This document shows positions 1-11,603 of a stretch of 64,000 nucleotides of DNA, piece after piece. The translations under genes and the position numbers were made by a program. The stretch is from positions 33,369,577-33,433,576 of the forward strand of contig CM066913.1 of NCBI GenBank assembly GCA_033964015.1. Reading direction: 5' to 3'. The DNA is from Scolanthus callimorphus. Its lineage: Eukaryota > Cnidaria > Anthozoa > Actiniaria > Edwardsiidae. Within the stretch, counting starts at the first letter, position 1, and each line of letters opens with the position of its first letter. Under the pieces are notes generated by a model that worked only from the letters and a program-made list of their open reading frames with translations, was not told the origin of the DNA and made no database searches.

Positions 1-420
1 AAGTGTTTAAATTTTATGTGCAGACTGCCTCAGCAGAGTTATAATAAACACTCAAAGTGTATATTCATAGAGAGTGTAGTTTAGAAGTTAGTATTTTGAT
101 GACGTCACGTGAAAAGCAAGAATTGGCTGAACATTCCCTCCAAGAAAGAGAAACAGATCGTGAGCTGATATTCAATTGTTTGTTTATGAACATAGAGTTG
201 CTATGCGTTGTACGAACTATGTAGTCTAACACTTCTATACAAGCAACCTAATTGTGTTTTCCATGTGAGACGATTCCAAGAGAGAATTAGAAGCTGCTAT
301 AGATGGGATCTGGTGCCCTGTGATGCCATGAAGGGGAAACTGATTTCCAAAGGCTGGAACGTCAAATGTAGATTGCGCCGTGTCCCTGAAAGTTGAAATA
401 ATTGTGCATTACCTACACGT
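1..420. other. Gene-free; fragment of an interspersed TIR element
   Basis: About 60-150 reads, on the minus strand, like the arms of the element at 8491-9345 (TTTTCACGTGACGTCATCAA... CTAACTTCTAAAC). I see no coding signal in the rest. Confidence 0.5.
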
Positions 421-1205
421 TTAACCCTATTCAGACTGGGGGGGTATTTCGAGCCCCTCCTCCAGTAAAATCCTGATTACCCTAAAACCACTGCCGCTAT
501 GATGGTGAAACTTCGTGACTTTTCCTAAAATTTATCTGGGACATTTTGGTGTCAATGACATGCCAGTGTCAACGGCCCAGTTTCCATGGCAACCAATTTT
601 TGACATGCATGTTTTGCAAAAGTCGAAAAAAAGTGATTTTTTTATATTTCAAGCTTAATTAGCCTAATAAGTTAGCCTAATAAATTAGCCTAATAAAGCC
701 TTAGGTAAGTCACCTTGTTCACAATAGAAAACTGTTCGGTAGCTATGCATTTTCCCTGTCTACAGGGGCAGTTTGTGAAAATGTTTCAATTGTGAGATCA
801 AAGGTCATATTTGACGTTGCCATAGAAAAGTTATTGTAAATATGATAATTTCGATAGTCTCTACAAGCTGAAATATTTACCGTAGTGATACCTTTAAACT
901 TACCTAATATAGACCACCCGCTAAGTTTTGTGACCATCCTAGCGAGTGCCTTGCCTTAAACATTCTGAGTATTATTTACAAAGTTTTTGAAAGTTCATTA
1001 AAATTACTTAAAATTGATAAAAATAAAGAATGACGTCATTGTGACGTCACGTTTTGTTCTCATGTGACAAAAATGGGTGTGGTGATTTGTCTTGGGCTCA
1101 TGGTCACTGTGTGAAAGTTTGATGATCATAGCTCCAGTGGTTCCAGAGATATAGCCCCCCAGTCACAGATGGTCAAAAAAAGCCCAGTCTGGAAGGGTTG
1201 AGGTT
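420..1205. mobile_element. Foldback element with arms containing CCAGACTGGG and CRE sites
   Basis: The left arm (about 422-560) reads forward and the right arm (about 950-1205) reads in reverse: CCAGACTGGGCTTTTTTTGA, then CATCTGTGACTGGGG, a TCTGGAACCACTGG block and GTGACGTCACAATGACGTCA. A solo forward copy of the same arm lies at 3128-3410. No ORF inside. Confidence 0.6.
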
Positions 1206-1554
1206 CTATACCTATTTGCCTTAAAGTTCTGGAATTGTTGAAAGTTCTTAAGCTACTAGACCGTGCTAGCACGCGGTCAGTGATGATAGGTTTTATGTAA
1301 AACTGAGTGGAATCATGAAAGTATATCACGTATGCGGAAAGGAGAAGACAAAGGACATACTCTGTATTCTATTCTATTGTCAAAAGACATATTACCGAAT
1401 CGATGTCTCCTCAGGGATATATAGCTATTTCAGTAAGGTGATTGCTGAAACCTATGCGCTCGGACCCCGCAATGAAAGAACGAATAGAAACAGTAGAAAC
1501 ATCCTAATATATAGATTTATCAACTGCCCAAGTGCGGAGCTCTCAGTCAGTTTC

Positions 1555-1920
1555 GTTGAGGTCGTCGTTGAGGTCTCTACGACGTCACAGCACGTGTCAT
1601 TTTGTTGCACTTCGCCAGTCACCTAGACATTTTTGTCAAAGTTTGGTTGTCTTGGAGTGTTCCCTTCACGAGATATGAATTTTTCAAACATTGATGATGT
1701 GATCGATGACGTCACATCACGTGACCATTTTGTTGCGCTTCACTAGTCACCTAGACATTTTTGTCCAAGCTTGGCTGTCTTGGAGTGTTCCCTTCACGAG
1801 ATCTGAATTTTTCAAACATTGATGACGTCATTGATGGCGTCATATCACGTGATTATGTCACAGCACCCCTGTGGTAGCACAGAGAAGATATCCCAAGTTT
1901 GGCTGTCTTAGCATGTTCCC
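1555..1920. repeat. Tandem repeat of about 128 bp with CRE and E-box sites
   Basis: AGTCACCTAGACATTTTTGT, then TTGGAGTGTTCCCTTCACGA and TCAAACATTGATGA recur with a period of 128 bp (1617 and 1745), with a partial third unit. Each unit carries TGACGTCA-type and CACGTG-type palindromes close together. Confidence 0.8.
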
Positions 1921-2060
1921 TTAAGTGAAATAATGTTTCTTTGTATACCACAGGGTTCCCATGAGTTTCCGCATACGGCGGACGGACAGACGCCGGACGG
2001 ACGCACGCTATACATTGTCTTCGAAACAAAAGAATTAATATCTCAAGAAGGAAACCACCT

Positions 2061-3127
2061 ATGGCAAACAAACTTGGACACATTTATCTTTGGAGCCGAT
2101 GACTTTTCAACGCCCTAATCATTTGACTTGAGCAAATGACGTGAGCAAATGAGCGAAAAAGCCCGTGACGTTTCAAAATCAACTCCATAGCTATGCCTAG
2201 ACGTATTTTCCTTAGGTATGGTGCTCCGCAGGAGCTCCGCTATGATGATGCTTCGCTCGTCTGGCTGCTTTAATATAATGGTATGATAATAACCTTGTAC
2301 TCAGCGTAATCATTGCTCTTCATTCTTGTCTGGACATCCGGTGCTGCAACATGAAAGAGAAAAAGTAAACGTAAAAAAATTCACCATGATCTACTTTTCT
2401 TACTATAATGAAGTATACACCTTTTTCAATAAAGGCTTATGGGAAGCGACCTTTGGTCGTCGAGAGCTATTGTTTTCGGGTGACGAGCAAAGAATCGCGA
2501 TGTTTTACGCGGCGTCAAACGACCAAATCCTAAAAAGTGAATGCTTATTGAATAGGATCCTCTGTTTACAGTTTGAACTAGTTCGCACAAGCAGGGTCTA
2601 GATTCTGAATATTTGAGAGAGCTCGAAATAGATAAGCACAGAATATCATTAGCGGACAACAAATAATACATACTCAGAAAATTTGAAGGTTATACATTCT
2701 GTTGTAAGGGCGCAGTTAAATGTTCATTTTATAGATAACATGAGAGAAAATGTTGGCTAATGAGCCTTTTGCAACACAGCAATCCACTCTTAAAAACCTG
2801 CGTAGAGCCTTCAAAACTCTATGAAAACGTTAATACGATCTTTGGAATAGTATATATCTGATCTCGAGCATGATTTGTATTACATTTTCGAAGACCAAAG
2901 AGGCTTTCTCAAAAGCCTTGAATCTCTTGGGTGGCAAGCTCATTAACCCACACGCTTTCTTAAATTGAACTTCCCGCAATGCGCTCATAATTTGAATTAC
3001 GCTTCATTCGCCAGGCGCTATTGAAATTCAGAACATTCCTTTTTGTAGCTCGGTTACGCTTGCTGATTTTCACGAATTCCTATATATGTAAACATTGAGG
3101 TCACAAGATATCGGCCGGGGTATAAAT
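2061..3127. other. Gene-free stretch, nothing recognised
   Basis: Short open frames here (about 90 codons at most) have no recognisable domain. One fragment at 2205-2265 (GGTATGGTGCTCCGC, GGAGCTCCGCTA) resembles sequence at 25150-25205, so it is part of another interspersed repeat. Confidence 0.4.
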
Positions 3128-3410
3128 GTATGCGTTAACCCTATCCAGACTGGGCTTTTTTTGACCATCTGTGACTGGGGGGGGGGGGGGGGGGGGCTAA
3201 TTCGGGCCCCCCTCTATATCTCTGGAACCACTGGGGCTATGATTATCAAACTTTCACACAATGACCACGAGCCTTAGACAAATCACCACACCTATTTTTG
3301 TCACGTGGAAGCAAAATGTGACGTCACAATGACGTCATTCTCAATGCTTTATCAATTTTTAAGTAATTTTCATTAACTTCCAAAAACTTGGTAGATAATA
3401 CTCTAAAAGC
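3128..3410 (+). repeat. Solo copy of the CCAGACTGGG/CRE repeat with an 18-base G run
   Basis: Forward copy of the arm described at 420-1205, with the same order of blocks. The G run at about 3178-3196 has expanded from six or seven G in the other copies. Confidence 0.75.
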
Positions 3411-3482
3411 CAACTAATTAACATCAAGATAATGTAAATGCAATAATTTGTGACATTAACGCATAAATTTTATTAAACTTGC

Positions 3483-5445
3483 GTCATAAGGGACGTGTCA
3501 TTATTTAGCGGGGGGGGAGGGCTCCTATTTTTGTGGGGAGGGTCCTAATTTTTTCGCGTGTCTAAAGGGAGGGTCCAAATTTTTTTCACGCCTATTTAGG
3601 GGAGGGTCATAATTTTTTCAGCAACATTTGAACGATGAAGAGGGTAATACCAATGGCGATAGTGGTTATTTCAGCAACTTCTCCATAAAAATTTCGGCGC
3701 GCTTCGCGCACATAAACAATGACATAATATACTCTTTTAGCCATGAGGACACTACCGTTGACAAGAACAAGTTATCTTGACAAGGTAAATCAAACTTTCC
3801 CAAAATTTCCCTGCAAATGATAGGCCTGGAGGGCAAGTCACTATATGTTTGAAAGAAGACCCCTTAGGTAAGCGTGAGTTTTCGACGTTACAAGCATATA
3901 AATTCGTCCGTTGGGCCGCGCTTCGCGCACATGAATATTAATAACTTCGTCATTTGCGGAGCGCAGTTGTGCGCATGAATAATATAACCTAACCTATATA
4001 GTTGAGGTGGTGTACTTCCTGACAGGCTTTTTTTTACTATACCATACACAAAACATGTTCATCTACCCTTTCTCTGAGGCTTGATGAAATGCGATGAAAA
4101 AACAAAAAAAAAACGATGAACACTCTTAAAAACGATGAACAAACAAACAAACGATGAACAAAATTTGGGCACGCTTCACGCGCAACGAAGGATATGCGAG
4201 CCCGTTTTTCTGTAAAATGTCTACAGTACTAGGTCAAACAGGGGACGGGAGATGTGGGATTACGTTAATCATAGCACTTAAGAGGGAGGATCACTGTATT
4301 TTAGCTGTGTATTATAAACATCCTCACATAAATAATCGAGGCGATGAATAATATATGCACCAGTCAATTGACACCCCGGCCCCCACCCCCGGGACAGGGC
4401 GGGAAAGTAACGCGGTCAGGCCGGGGATTCATCACATTAATCTACGGAAGGGCAGGGAATTTAACACGGACCTTCTATAACGCTGAGCCAGAAGTTCGAT
4501 TATCGTGCGAAAACATATTGGTTTAAGGACCGAGGTCGGAGGATTTTGGGAGGGATCACTTCATTTTTGGGCGAGTGAAAGGATCTCTCGAAACCTGAAG
4601 CCTTGAAAGAGAGATTCCAGCAACGAGTTCTATATCATTTTCTAGTTTTATTTCACTCATTATGTTGAAAATTTCGGCGCGCTTCGCGCGCATAAGGAAT
4701 GACATCTAATCTAGTGTTAGAGAACTTGCCCAAAGAAAACAATACGCTTGTGGCGCTTAAATGGAATGCGTACGAATGTCCGTTACACGCATGTGTATCT
4801 TGGCAAGGACAAATGAAAACCCCCAAAAGCCCTCCAGTGATACGCCTGGTTGGCAGTCAATATGTTCGAAAGAAGTGAGTTCGACGTTACAAGCTGCATA
4901 GAAATTCGTTTTTGGGCTGCGCTTCACGCACATGAATCATGATAATTTGTAGCGCGTCAAGAATAAAACCAACAGCCTTTTTTACTACACGCAGAAAATA
5001 AAAAGTTTATCTTTTCTCTGGAGGCTTGATGAAAAGCGTTTATCAAAATAAAGGCGCGTTTCGCCATGTTGCAAAAGTGTCCCCGGGGGCCTGGAGCTTT
5101 AACAACGTCCCTGGTGACCGGGAAAATAGTAACATTTAACACTTAGTGAATGTTAAATTGGGGGGCCGTGATGTCAATTGACTGGTGCATGACAGAAGTA
5201 AGAAAAAAGTAGTTCTGTATTAAGAAGAAAGAAAGAGACATTACATCACTTGGACAATAGTCTATCTAACAGGTTTTTTAGAAATAAATTGCATGGGGGA
5301 GGGTCCCAATGTTTTTTACCTATGACTGGGGGAGGGTCACATTTTTTTGTTATGTTCAAGGGGAGGGTCCTAATTTTTTTTAGCCTTCTTTGAAAAAAAT
5401 GGGAGCCCTCCCCCCCCGGTAAATAATGACACGTCCCAAACTCCT
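3483..5445. mobile_element. TIR element with G-run arrays and GCGCTTCGCGC motifs
   Basis: Ends are inverted copies: GGGACGTGTCATTATTTA then GCGGGGGGGGAGGGCTCC at left, and its reverse complement at 5405-5440. Inside each end is an array of GGGGAGGGTCCTAATTTTTT-type units. The middle carries repeated GGCGCGCTTCGCGC words and a CTGAGGCTTGATGAAATGCG block. No transposase is visible, so it is non-autonomous or decayed. Related sequence lies at 28940-29830 and 49250-49560. Confidence 0.65.
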
Positions 5446-5737
5446 GCGGGTCTATACATACTCTTGGTAGGCCTCCAGACGTCCTGTTCTCAGGCGTGTT
5501 TGAAGTTACTCCCTCCTGGTTGGGAACCCCTAATTGCATAATGCTGTTATATGTGCACAAGGTGCAGATTCTGTTTGAAATGTTATGGTTGTTGCATGTC
5601 ACCCTTGGGTTGGACGCAATCTGGAGGGGTTCCCGACCAGGAAGGGATCGTTTGTAGTTATTATTATTAGTATAGTATATATTTCATATTTTCTGGCATT
5701 GCAATTTATTCGTTATTGTATTAGGTTTTTAGAGAGA

Positions 5738-5865
5738 GGTTTGAGGTTTGGGATAGGTTTGAGGTTTGGGAGAGATAAGCTTTGGGAGATAAGGTTTGGG
5801 AGAGATAAGGTTTGGGAGATAGGGTTTGGGAGGTAAGGTTTGGGAGATAAGGTTTGGGATAGAGA
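5738..5865. repeat. Short tandem repeat (GGTTTGGGAGATAA-like)
   Basis: Seven to nine units of 14-18 bp containing AGGTTTGGGAGA. Adjacent open frame is only this repeat translated. Confidence 0.85.
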
Positions 5866-6065
5866 AATAAGTTATGATGAGTAAATGGGATATCCATCAG
5901 TGTAATGGGTGCGCTAATAGTGGGAAAATTAACACATCAGCAATACATGTTATTATGTCATGAATGGAAATAATGTATGTTATAATGTATGTAATTAATG
6001 TAGGTTATTATATCTTCCTGTAAGAAGTAATTAGATTGTGGCGCGTGCTAAAAGAGCTCAGAATG

Positions 6066-6400
6066 AAGGCAGGCTTGGGGAAGGCCAGAGCGATTCCCCA
6101 TACCTAATTATCATAACAATACACAGGGAGGAATATTACACTATGCAAACTCCATTTGCATTGGTAATAAACTCCCTGGGGATTGTAATATAAAAGAAGT
6201 ATTATCCTAACAATCCCTTGTCATTCAGTCAAGCAGCGAAAGAGAAAGGGTTGTCGACCCACCCATCCTCCCTGCGAGTTGAATCGGGTTGATGTTATTT
6301 CCTCCATCTTTCGCCTGACCTGGGCTTGTCCCAGGCCAGAGCGATTCCCCATACCTAATAATCATAACAATACAGAGGGAGGAATATTACACTATTTGCT
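6066..6400. repeat. Pair of direct repeats about 250 bp apart
   Basis: GGCCAGAGCGATTCCCCATA, then CCTAAT, ATCATAACAATACA and GGGAGGAATATTACACTAT occur at about 6086 and 6339. It could be a duplication or the ends of a short element; no polyprotein between. Confidence 0.7.
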
Positions 6401-6443
6401 TGCCAAATGACGAATCGCGTGCTATACTAAGCTGATAGTTGTG

Positions 6444-6860
6444 ACGGCGGCAGGTCAAAACTGCATACCAGAAAATGCACTAATGCAGACCGGAAAATGA
6501 AGCCTGTATAGATTGTCACTGGCCCGGTAGATTTTCCTTTTGAAATAAAATAACAAAAGCGCGGCGGCCATGTTGGATGTACTGAACAAAGGGAGCAAAT
6601 GAACATTCGTTTGTTCTGTTCATCCAACATGGCCGCCAGTGACATCACATGCACACCAAGAATAGACCGATCCCGTCTTCGCATTAAATACTCACACCAA
6701 ACAATGGGTAGTGTTCCCTATGAAATTCAAAATGTCCAAGCAACAAACTCGAAAATGAATTATTCAGGTTTTCGTGACGAAAATATAAAACCCATATATT
6801 ATGAACAAACTTCTAACACCTGCAATCGGTGTACTTTCCATGCACGCCTTCGCTACGGCC
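6444..6860. repeat. Interspersed repeat with a palindromic ATGGCCGCC hairpin
   Basis: The left part (CGGCAGGTC, GCATACCAGAAAATGCA) matches the ends of the element at 26600-28191. At 6563-6636, GGCGGCCATGTTGGATG and its reverse complement flank a 35-base loop. The right part (AGACCGATCCCGTCTTCGC... CTGCAATCGGTGT) recurs at 42541-42665. Confidence 0.6.
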
Positions 6861-7020
6861 CTGTATTACCCTAACAATGTTTGCGCAAAAAATGACGACC
6901 CTCCCTTTATCATTTGCACAAAATGTTTTGACCCTCCCTTTTTCACGTGCATGAAAATTAGAGGCCCTCCCCATTTTTGCACCAACCCTCCCTCCCTCTA
7001 ATTTATGACCAGTCCTTAAA
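6861..7020. repeat. CCCTCCC-rich array
   Basis: Four or five spaced units such as GACCCTCCCTTT, GGCCCTCCCC and AACCCTCCCTCCC, with TTTGCACAAAA-like spacers. In reverse this resembles the G-run arrays of other elements in the window. Confidence 0.6.
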
Positions 7021-7224
7021 TAATAGTCATTAGAAATATCCCGGCTCGTGATAAATTTACTCAAGAGTCAAGGGGATATTTGGCCAATAATCGCAGTTTA
7101 CTGATTAAAAGCAAAGATAAGCTCTGCAAGTCCTTCCCCGGAGCTTTGAATAAAACTATTTGGTACATTTAAACAGACTTTTTATGGCAAAATTCCTAAT
7201 TTTATTTCACTTTAAATGATCAGA

Positions 7225-7420
7225 AAAATTAACAATTTGTAACTTGATTATCAATTGGTATTGGCAATTGATAACAATTGATAATGTTCCAAATTTGAGT
7301 GAGTATCAATTGGCTATCAATTGCTAATAACTATTGATAATCAATTTACTAATTGATATCAATTGCCTATCAATTGTATCAATTGGAAATTGATTATCAA
7401 TTTTTATCAATTAGTTACGC
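7225..7420. repeat. AT-rich array of CAATTGATA palindromes
   Basis: At least ten copies of CAATTG or its extension ATCAATTGATAAT within 200 bp, in both orientations. Confidence 0.75.
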
Positions 7421-8490
7421 CGGGACTAAAGGACTAGATAAGGGGTATTTTCAAACTTTTAATATTTTTCGTAGGTACATAATAGCGCTCATCGAACTCA
7501 GTCAAACTTCACACAGCGACACTATAAAACTGCAAACTATCAACTCTAAAGTTCGCTCAATGATCCTGGGAAGCCTATGGTCTTAGTGGGGATATATGCT
7601 CTCCTTTGTCGTGCTTGATCTTAGACTTCCTCAATAGCTGTCCGACCAGCTTCACGTTGATTGCTGACGGTCACTCAGGCGATAATAACGCTCTAATCTG
7701 AGTTCCCTTTGTTGGAAACTTAACTTTTAAAAACTTCAACAAACAAGAAAAGCGTCCAGCGGTCTACACTCAAGTGTATACCAAATCAGAATTAAAAACT
7801 GTTTTTTGGGGGATCCTACACCATATGTAGGAATGAAAAAATAGGATGAACATTTTGTGGATTTCATATTAGGTACGATAACAATTGTAATATTATCGCC
7901 TCAAATGGATTGATGAGGGTCATAGGCCTTTTTGAGATACACCGGAAGTGATCTTACTCAGTGGATGGCTTTATAGACGGTACGTTACTCGGAATGATGT
8001 CGAGTCATCTTTAACGCAATAACGTGTCATCTTTAACGAAGCTGTAGGCAATTCCCATTTCATATCCTGTGATATCGAATTGGTTCGAATGAAAGTGACG
8101 AAACAATTTCAGAAAGAGAAACAATTCTTCTTCATGTAAATTCACGTGGTTTGAAATATGCAATACGTAGGTAAATATGTCTATATCACCTTCGGTATTT
8201 GCGTAGTTACCACAAAAACTTTATATTAACGTCCCACATTCACAGTTTTTCCCTCTTTGCGCTGACGAGGTGCAAATGGGGACGAAGGGCGACGTCAGCA
8301 CAGAAACAATTAATTTCACACGAATATCAAGAAAAATCGCCAAAAACTGTCGACTTATTAGGAACGTCTGTAAGGTTTTTTTCATGTCTGGAGGAAAGTT
8401 CATCAAAAAGAGTTTCCCTTTTTATCGACCGAAGTTGAATGTCCAGAAATCAGTGAATTAAGTAACGGGGCATGGAAAAAATAAGAAAAG
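7421..8490. other. Gene-free stretch, nothing recognised
   Basis: Open frames up to 79 codons with no domain and no consistent splice signals. I see no repeat that recurs elsewhere in the window. Confidence 0.4.
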
Positions 8491-9345
8491 AGTACTATTC
8501 ACACCGGGTCCCAGTGGTACATATATAAGAGATCAACTCATTAGCATATGTCTCAGTCTCAGTTGGTTTGAGAACAAGCGCCGGAATGGCGTCCATGGGG
8601 GAGATGCCATGTGTCGGTGGCGGCTGTGGGTCCCATTGTGCTCACCCTTAGGCTTGGTGGCGCCTCCTACATTTTATTCACCCACCCTCCCTCCCTCTGC
8701 CTTTGCCATTTTGTGCTCCGCCAGGCCTACTTTCCCATAACCTATATTCTCGGTTTTCATGTGACGTCATCAAAAAGCTAACTTCTAAACCAATACACCT
8801 ACAGAGATGTCCTTTCTGTGATGAATATAACTCTATTCAAGGATTTGTCACACGAAATTTCGGCACCTTCTGCCAAGTAGTTCTCGAGATATCGCCAAAG
8901 CTATTTATGTCACGCAACACCAGTCACGTATTTTGAACTTGCCGTATTTCACTCGATTTGCACCGTTCTTACCTTTTTGTCACGTCAGTATGTTATAAAA
9001 GTTCATATCTTACCATTCTGATACAATTCTTATAATTTGGATTGAAAATAGCGTCGTTTTGGAGACCCGATTAATTGGCCGCCATTATGGAGCCCCTCTG
9101 CTGGGGCTCCAACATGGCGGCTCCATACAATTACTGTACAAAATGGCGCATATTCACTTGCTAATATCTCGCTCGGAAAGTGACCAATCGGGCTAAAATT
9201 TACCCAGGAAACATAATTTTGTATATTCTTTATAATTCTATTAGGCATCCAGTGTTTAGAAGTTAATTTAGAGAAATATATTTCGTCACGTGACAAGTGA
9301 AAACCAAGAATAGTACAATGGGACCCAGTGAGAATATAGTACTGT
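8491..9345. mobile_element. TIR element, about 0.86 kb
   Basis: The left end AGTACTATTCACACCGGGTC and the right end (reverse) AGTACTATATTCTCACTGGG are inverted copies. Further in, GGTTTTCATGTGACGTCATC and CTAACTTCTAAAC at the left match the right arm in reverse. The left arm is interrupted at about 8520-8735 by other sequence with CACCCACCCTCCCTCC. No ORF. Confidence 0.6.
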
Positions 9346-9379
9346 TGGCAGCCCGCTTCTTCTTATAAATAATTACCAG

Positions 9380-9515
9380 GGGCCGGTTCCTGAAAGGTTG
9401 GATAAAGTTATCCATGGATAATGTTATCTGTTATATAGGATTTGTTCAGGATTTATCCGTTGGATAAGCGTTTATCTACAGATAACTCTTAACTGACCTT
9501 CTACGTACCGGCCCA
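9380..9515. mobile_element. Small TIR element, about 135 bp
   Basis: Begins GGGGCCGGTTCCTGAAAGGT and ends with ACCTTCTACGTACCGGCCC, an imperfect inverted pair. The inside has several GGATAA or TTATCC words. Miniature element with no coding capacity. Confidence 0.6.
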
Positions 9516-9700
9516 GGCCTTAAGTGGCGAAAACAATTGTCGTGTTAGGCAGCAATTATAAGAGCATGATATATCGAGCATTGTCAACGCCCAGGTTAAG
9601 GTTGCGAAATTATCTTTCATGATGACGTCATTACAATACTTGTACCATAAGTGACACCAGAAAGCGCGACAAGAATAAGTGATTACATAGCATAGTCATT

Positions 9701-9826
9701 AGAGCGGATTTCATATGACTGTCGTGAGTAATTCGCAATTACTTTGTAATTACTCCTATAGGTTTCATTCAGAAATGGTGCAATACTTTGCGATTGGTTT
9801 CACGACAGTCATGTGAAAACCGCTCT
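9701..9826. mobile_element. Miniature TIR element (AGAGCGG family), 126 bp
   Basis: AGAGCGGATTTCATATGACT then GTCGTGA at the left; its near-perfect reverse complement at the right. A longer member lies at 30947-31531. Confidence 0.8.
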
Positions 9827-10677
9827 ATAATAACAATTACGATTACAGCGATAAGCCAACCTGCGAATTGGTAAGACGAAAGAAAAGAAAGCTATTTCAC
9901 AAGAGTAAACAACGTACACTTAGCTGACTTATTACAAAAATACTTTTTTTTGCAGTCATAGCCTTTATTTTAAGCCAATTATAACAAATTGTATACAGTG
10001 TGATCACAATTAAAACGTAACATGAATATCGATTTCAAATGTTTAATATGGCGGTAAATGTAACATTTTGGGGCATATATCCTGCGCCGAGCAGTGCCAG
10101 GCCGTCGCCCTAAGAAAAAAAAGGAAACCACAGCTCCCTGGGCCGGGTATATTGGGTAGACAGTTAGTCGATACCAAGATAGCACTATTGCCCATCAGCA
10201 AGAAAACATTGGACTGCTGTGATATAGAGAGCGCATTTCTATTGAACCGCATTCCTACGCTCTTTTTCTACGCATTTCTACAAATTTTAAAGGTCTTGGA
10301 TCTTTAATTAGTCAGCCAATATGAATTAAAAGAAAAACAACTCAGTCATCGCGAGAAAGAAGCGTTTTGTAACGCAACCGCTAGTGTAACGTAACTGAAT
10401 CAAATAAACATCGTTTATAGAGAATTGTATAGGAAATATAATAAACTGCATTTTCTTTCGCGATTATAATTTCAATGCAAATTGTGCATACAGGATAAGG
10501 TTATCGGGTTAACCAGCACATCATCGAGCTAAAACTTTAGCGATTGCAGAAACAACTTTCTTCGCATGCCCAACGTATAAAATCAGGCAATCAGCGAAGA
10601 ATGAGGGTGCGAGAACGGATCAAATAATAGATCAGTGAAACACGCACGTTGAGTGGCCATCTCCTTCCTTATTCTAA

Positions 10678-11131
10678 AGGCTGGTTTCCATATAATCGCG
10701 CCGATCTCTTCAGTCTCGCCAGTCGCATGAAATAGTGTACACGCGATCCATGCGATTATATGGAAACACTTCTCTCGCGATCGGAAGAGACTGAAACGAT
10801 CGGGGCGATCGCGATCGCGCGTATAGAACACTGTTCTATCCAGGAGATCGCATGCGATTGAATGAGATTATATGGAGACATTCAAAAGCGTTCGAAAGCG
10901 ACTGATGCGATCGGAATGTATCCCAGAATTCATTGTTTCGAGACCAGCAGTCATCTCGGTCGCGTACACTTTCAAAATGGCGCACAAAACATTCATATTC
11001 TATGCGATCGGTGAGATTATATGGAAACATACGATCGCATCGAATCGCATGACTCTCATGGATCGCGTGTGCACTATTTCATGCGGTCGGCGAGACTGAT
11101 GAGACCGAAGAGATTATATGGAAACCAGCCT
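10678..11131. mobile_element. Miniature TIR element, 454 bp, TAA target duplication
   Basis: Ends AGGCTGGTTTCCATATAATC in inverted orientation, flanked by TAA at 10675-10677 and 11132-11134. The 3-bp TAA duplication fits PIF/Harbinger-type elements. The interior is rich in GCGATCG words in both orientations and can fold extensively. Confidence 0.8.
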
Positions 11132-11134
11132 TAA

Positions 11135-11603
11135 GCAACCACGTTCCCATTGTCTTGGATTCTCAGTTCTGTTCAATCTCGTACCCGGAGCTCGTCATCT
11201 CTTGGATTAAAAATCAATCGATCTTCATAAAACCCGATTCTAGATTTCGTCTTCTCTAAATAAGCTAATGCAAATGGAGCTTTGTTTTACTCGGTAAAGT
11301 CTCAAAATGGCCGCTGACTCATTGAGGCTATCTAAATAGTTAGAAACAGGGCACCCTCTGTTGTTACCGGTATTCATCAGAATTTTTTTGCAGAATTTTT
11401 CGGTCTGTTCAGTAATATTGAATTTATATTTTGAATTGATTTTTTGGGTAAACAGTGATTGTTTGTTCAAAGATCTAATTCTAAACAAAAACAATGAAAA
11501 AGTGTTTCTAAAAATTGCTTAGTTACTTTGCTTAACCAAATGCCCAATTAAGAATATAGGTCAGAGGAATGCTCCATAGGGCCATGACTCTTGGTACGTT
11601 ACG
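11135..11603 (-). other. 3' flank of the phosphatase gene
   Basis: Downstream of the TAA stop. It should contain the 3' UTR, but I see no canonical AATAAA signal in the gene orientation in this stretch, so the transcript end is not placed. A fragment (TCTCGTACCCGGAGCTCGTC) at 11169-11200 is shared with repeats near 53800. Confidence 0.4.

Noticed and set aside
5246..5602. Minus-strand ORF of 118 codons
   Set aside because: Its Pro/Gly-rich composition comes from translating the G-run array at the end of the TIR element.
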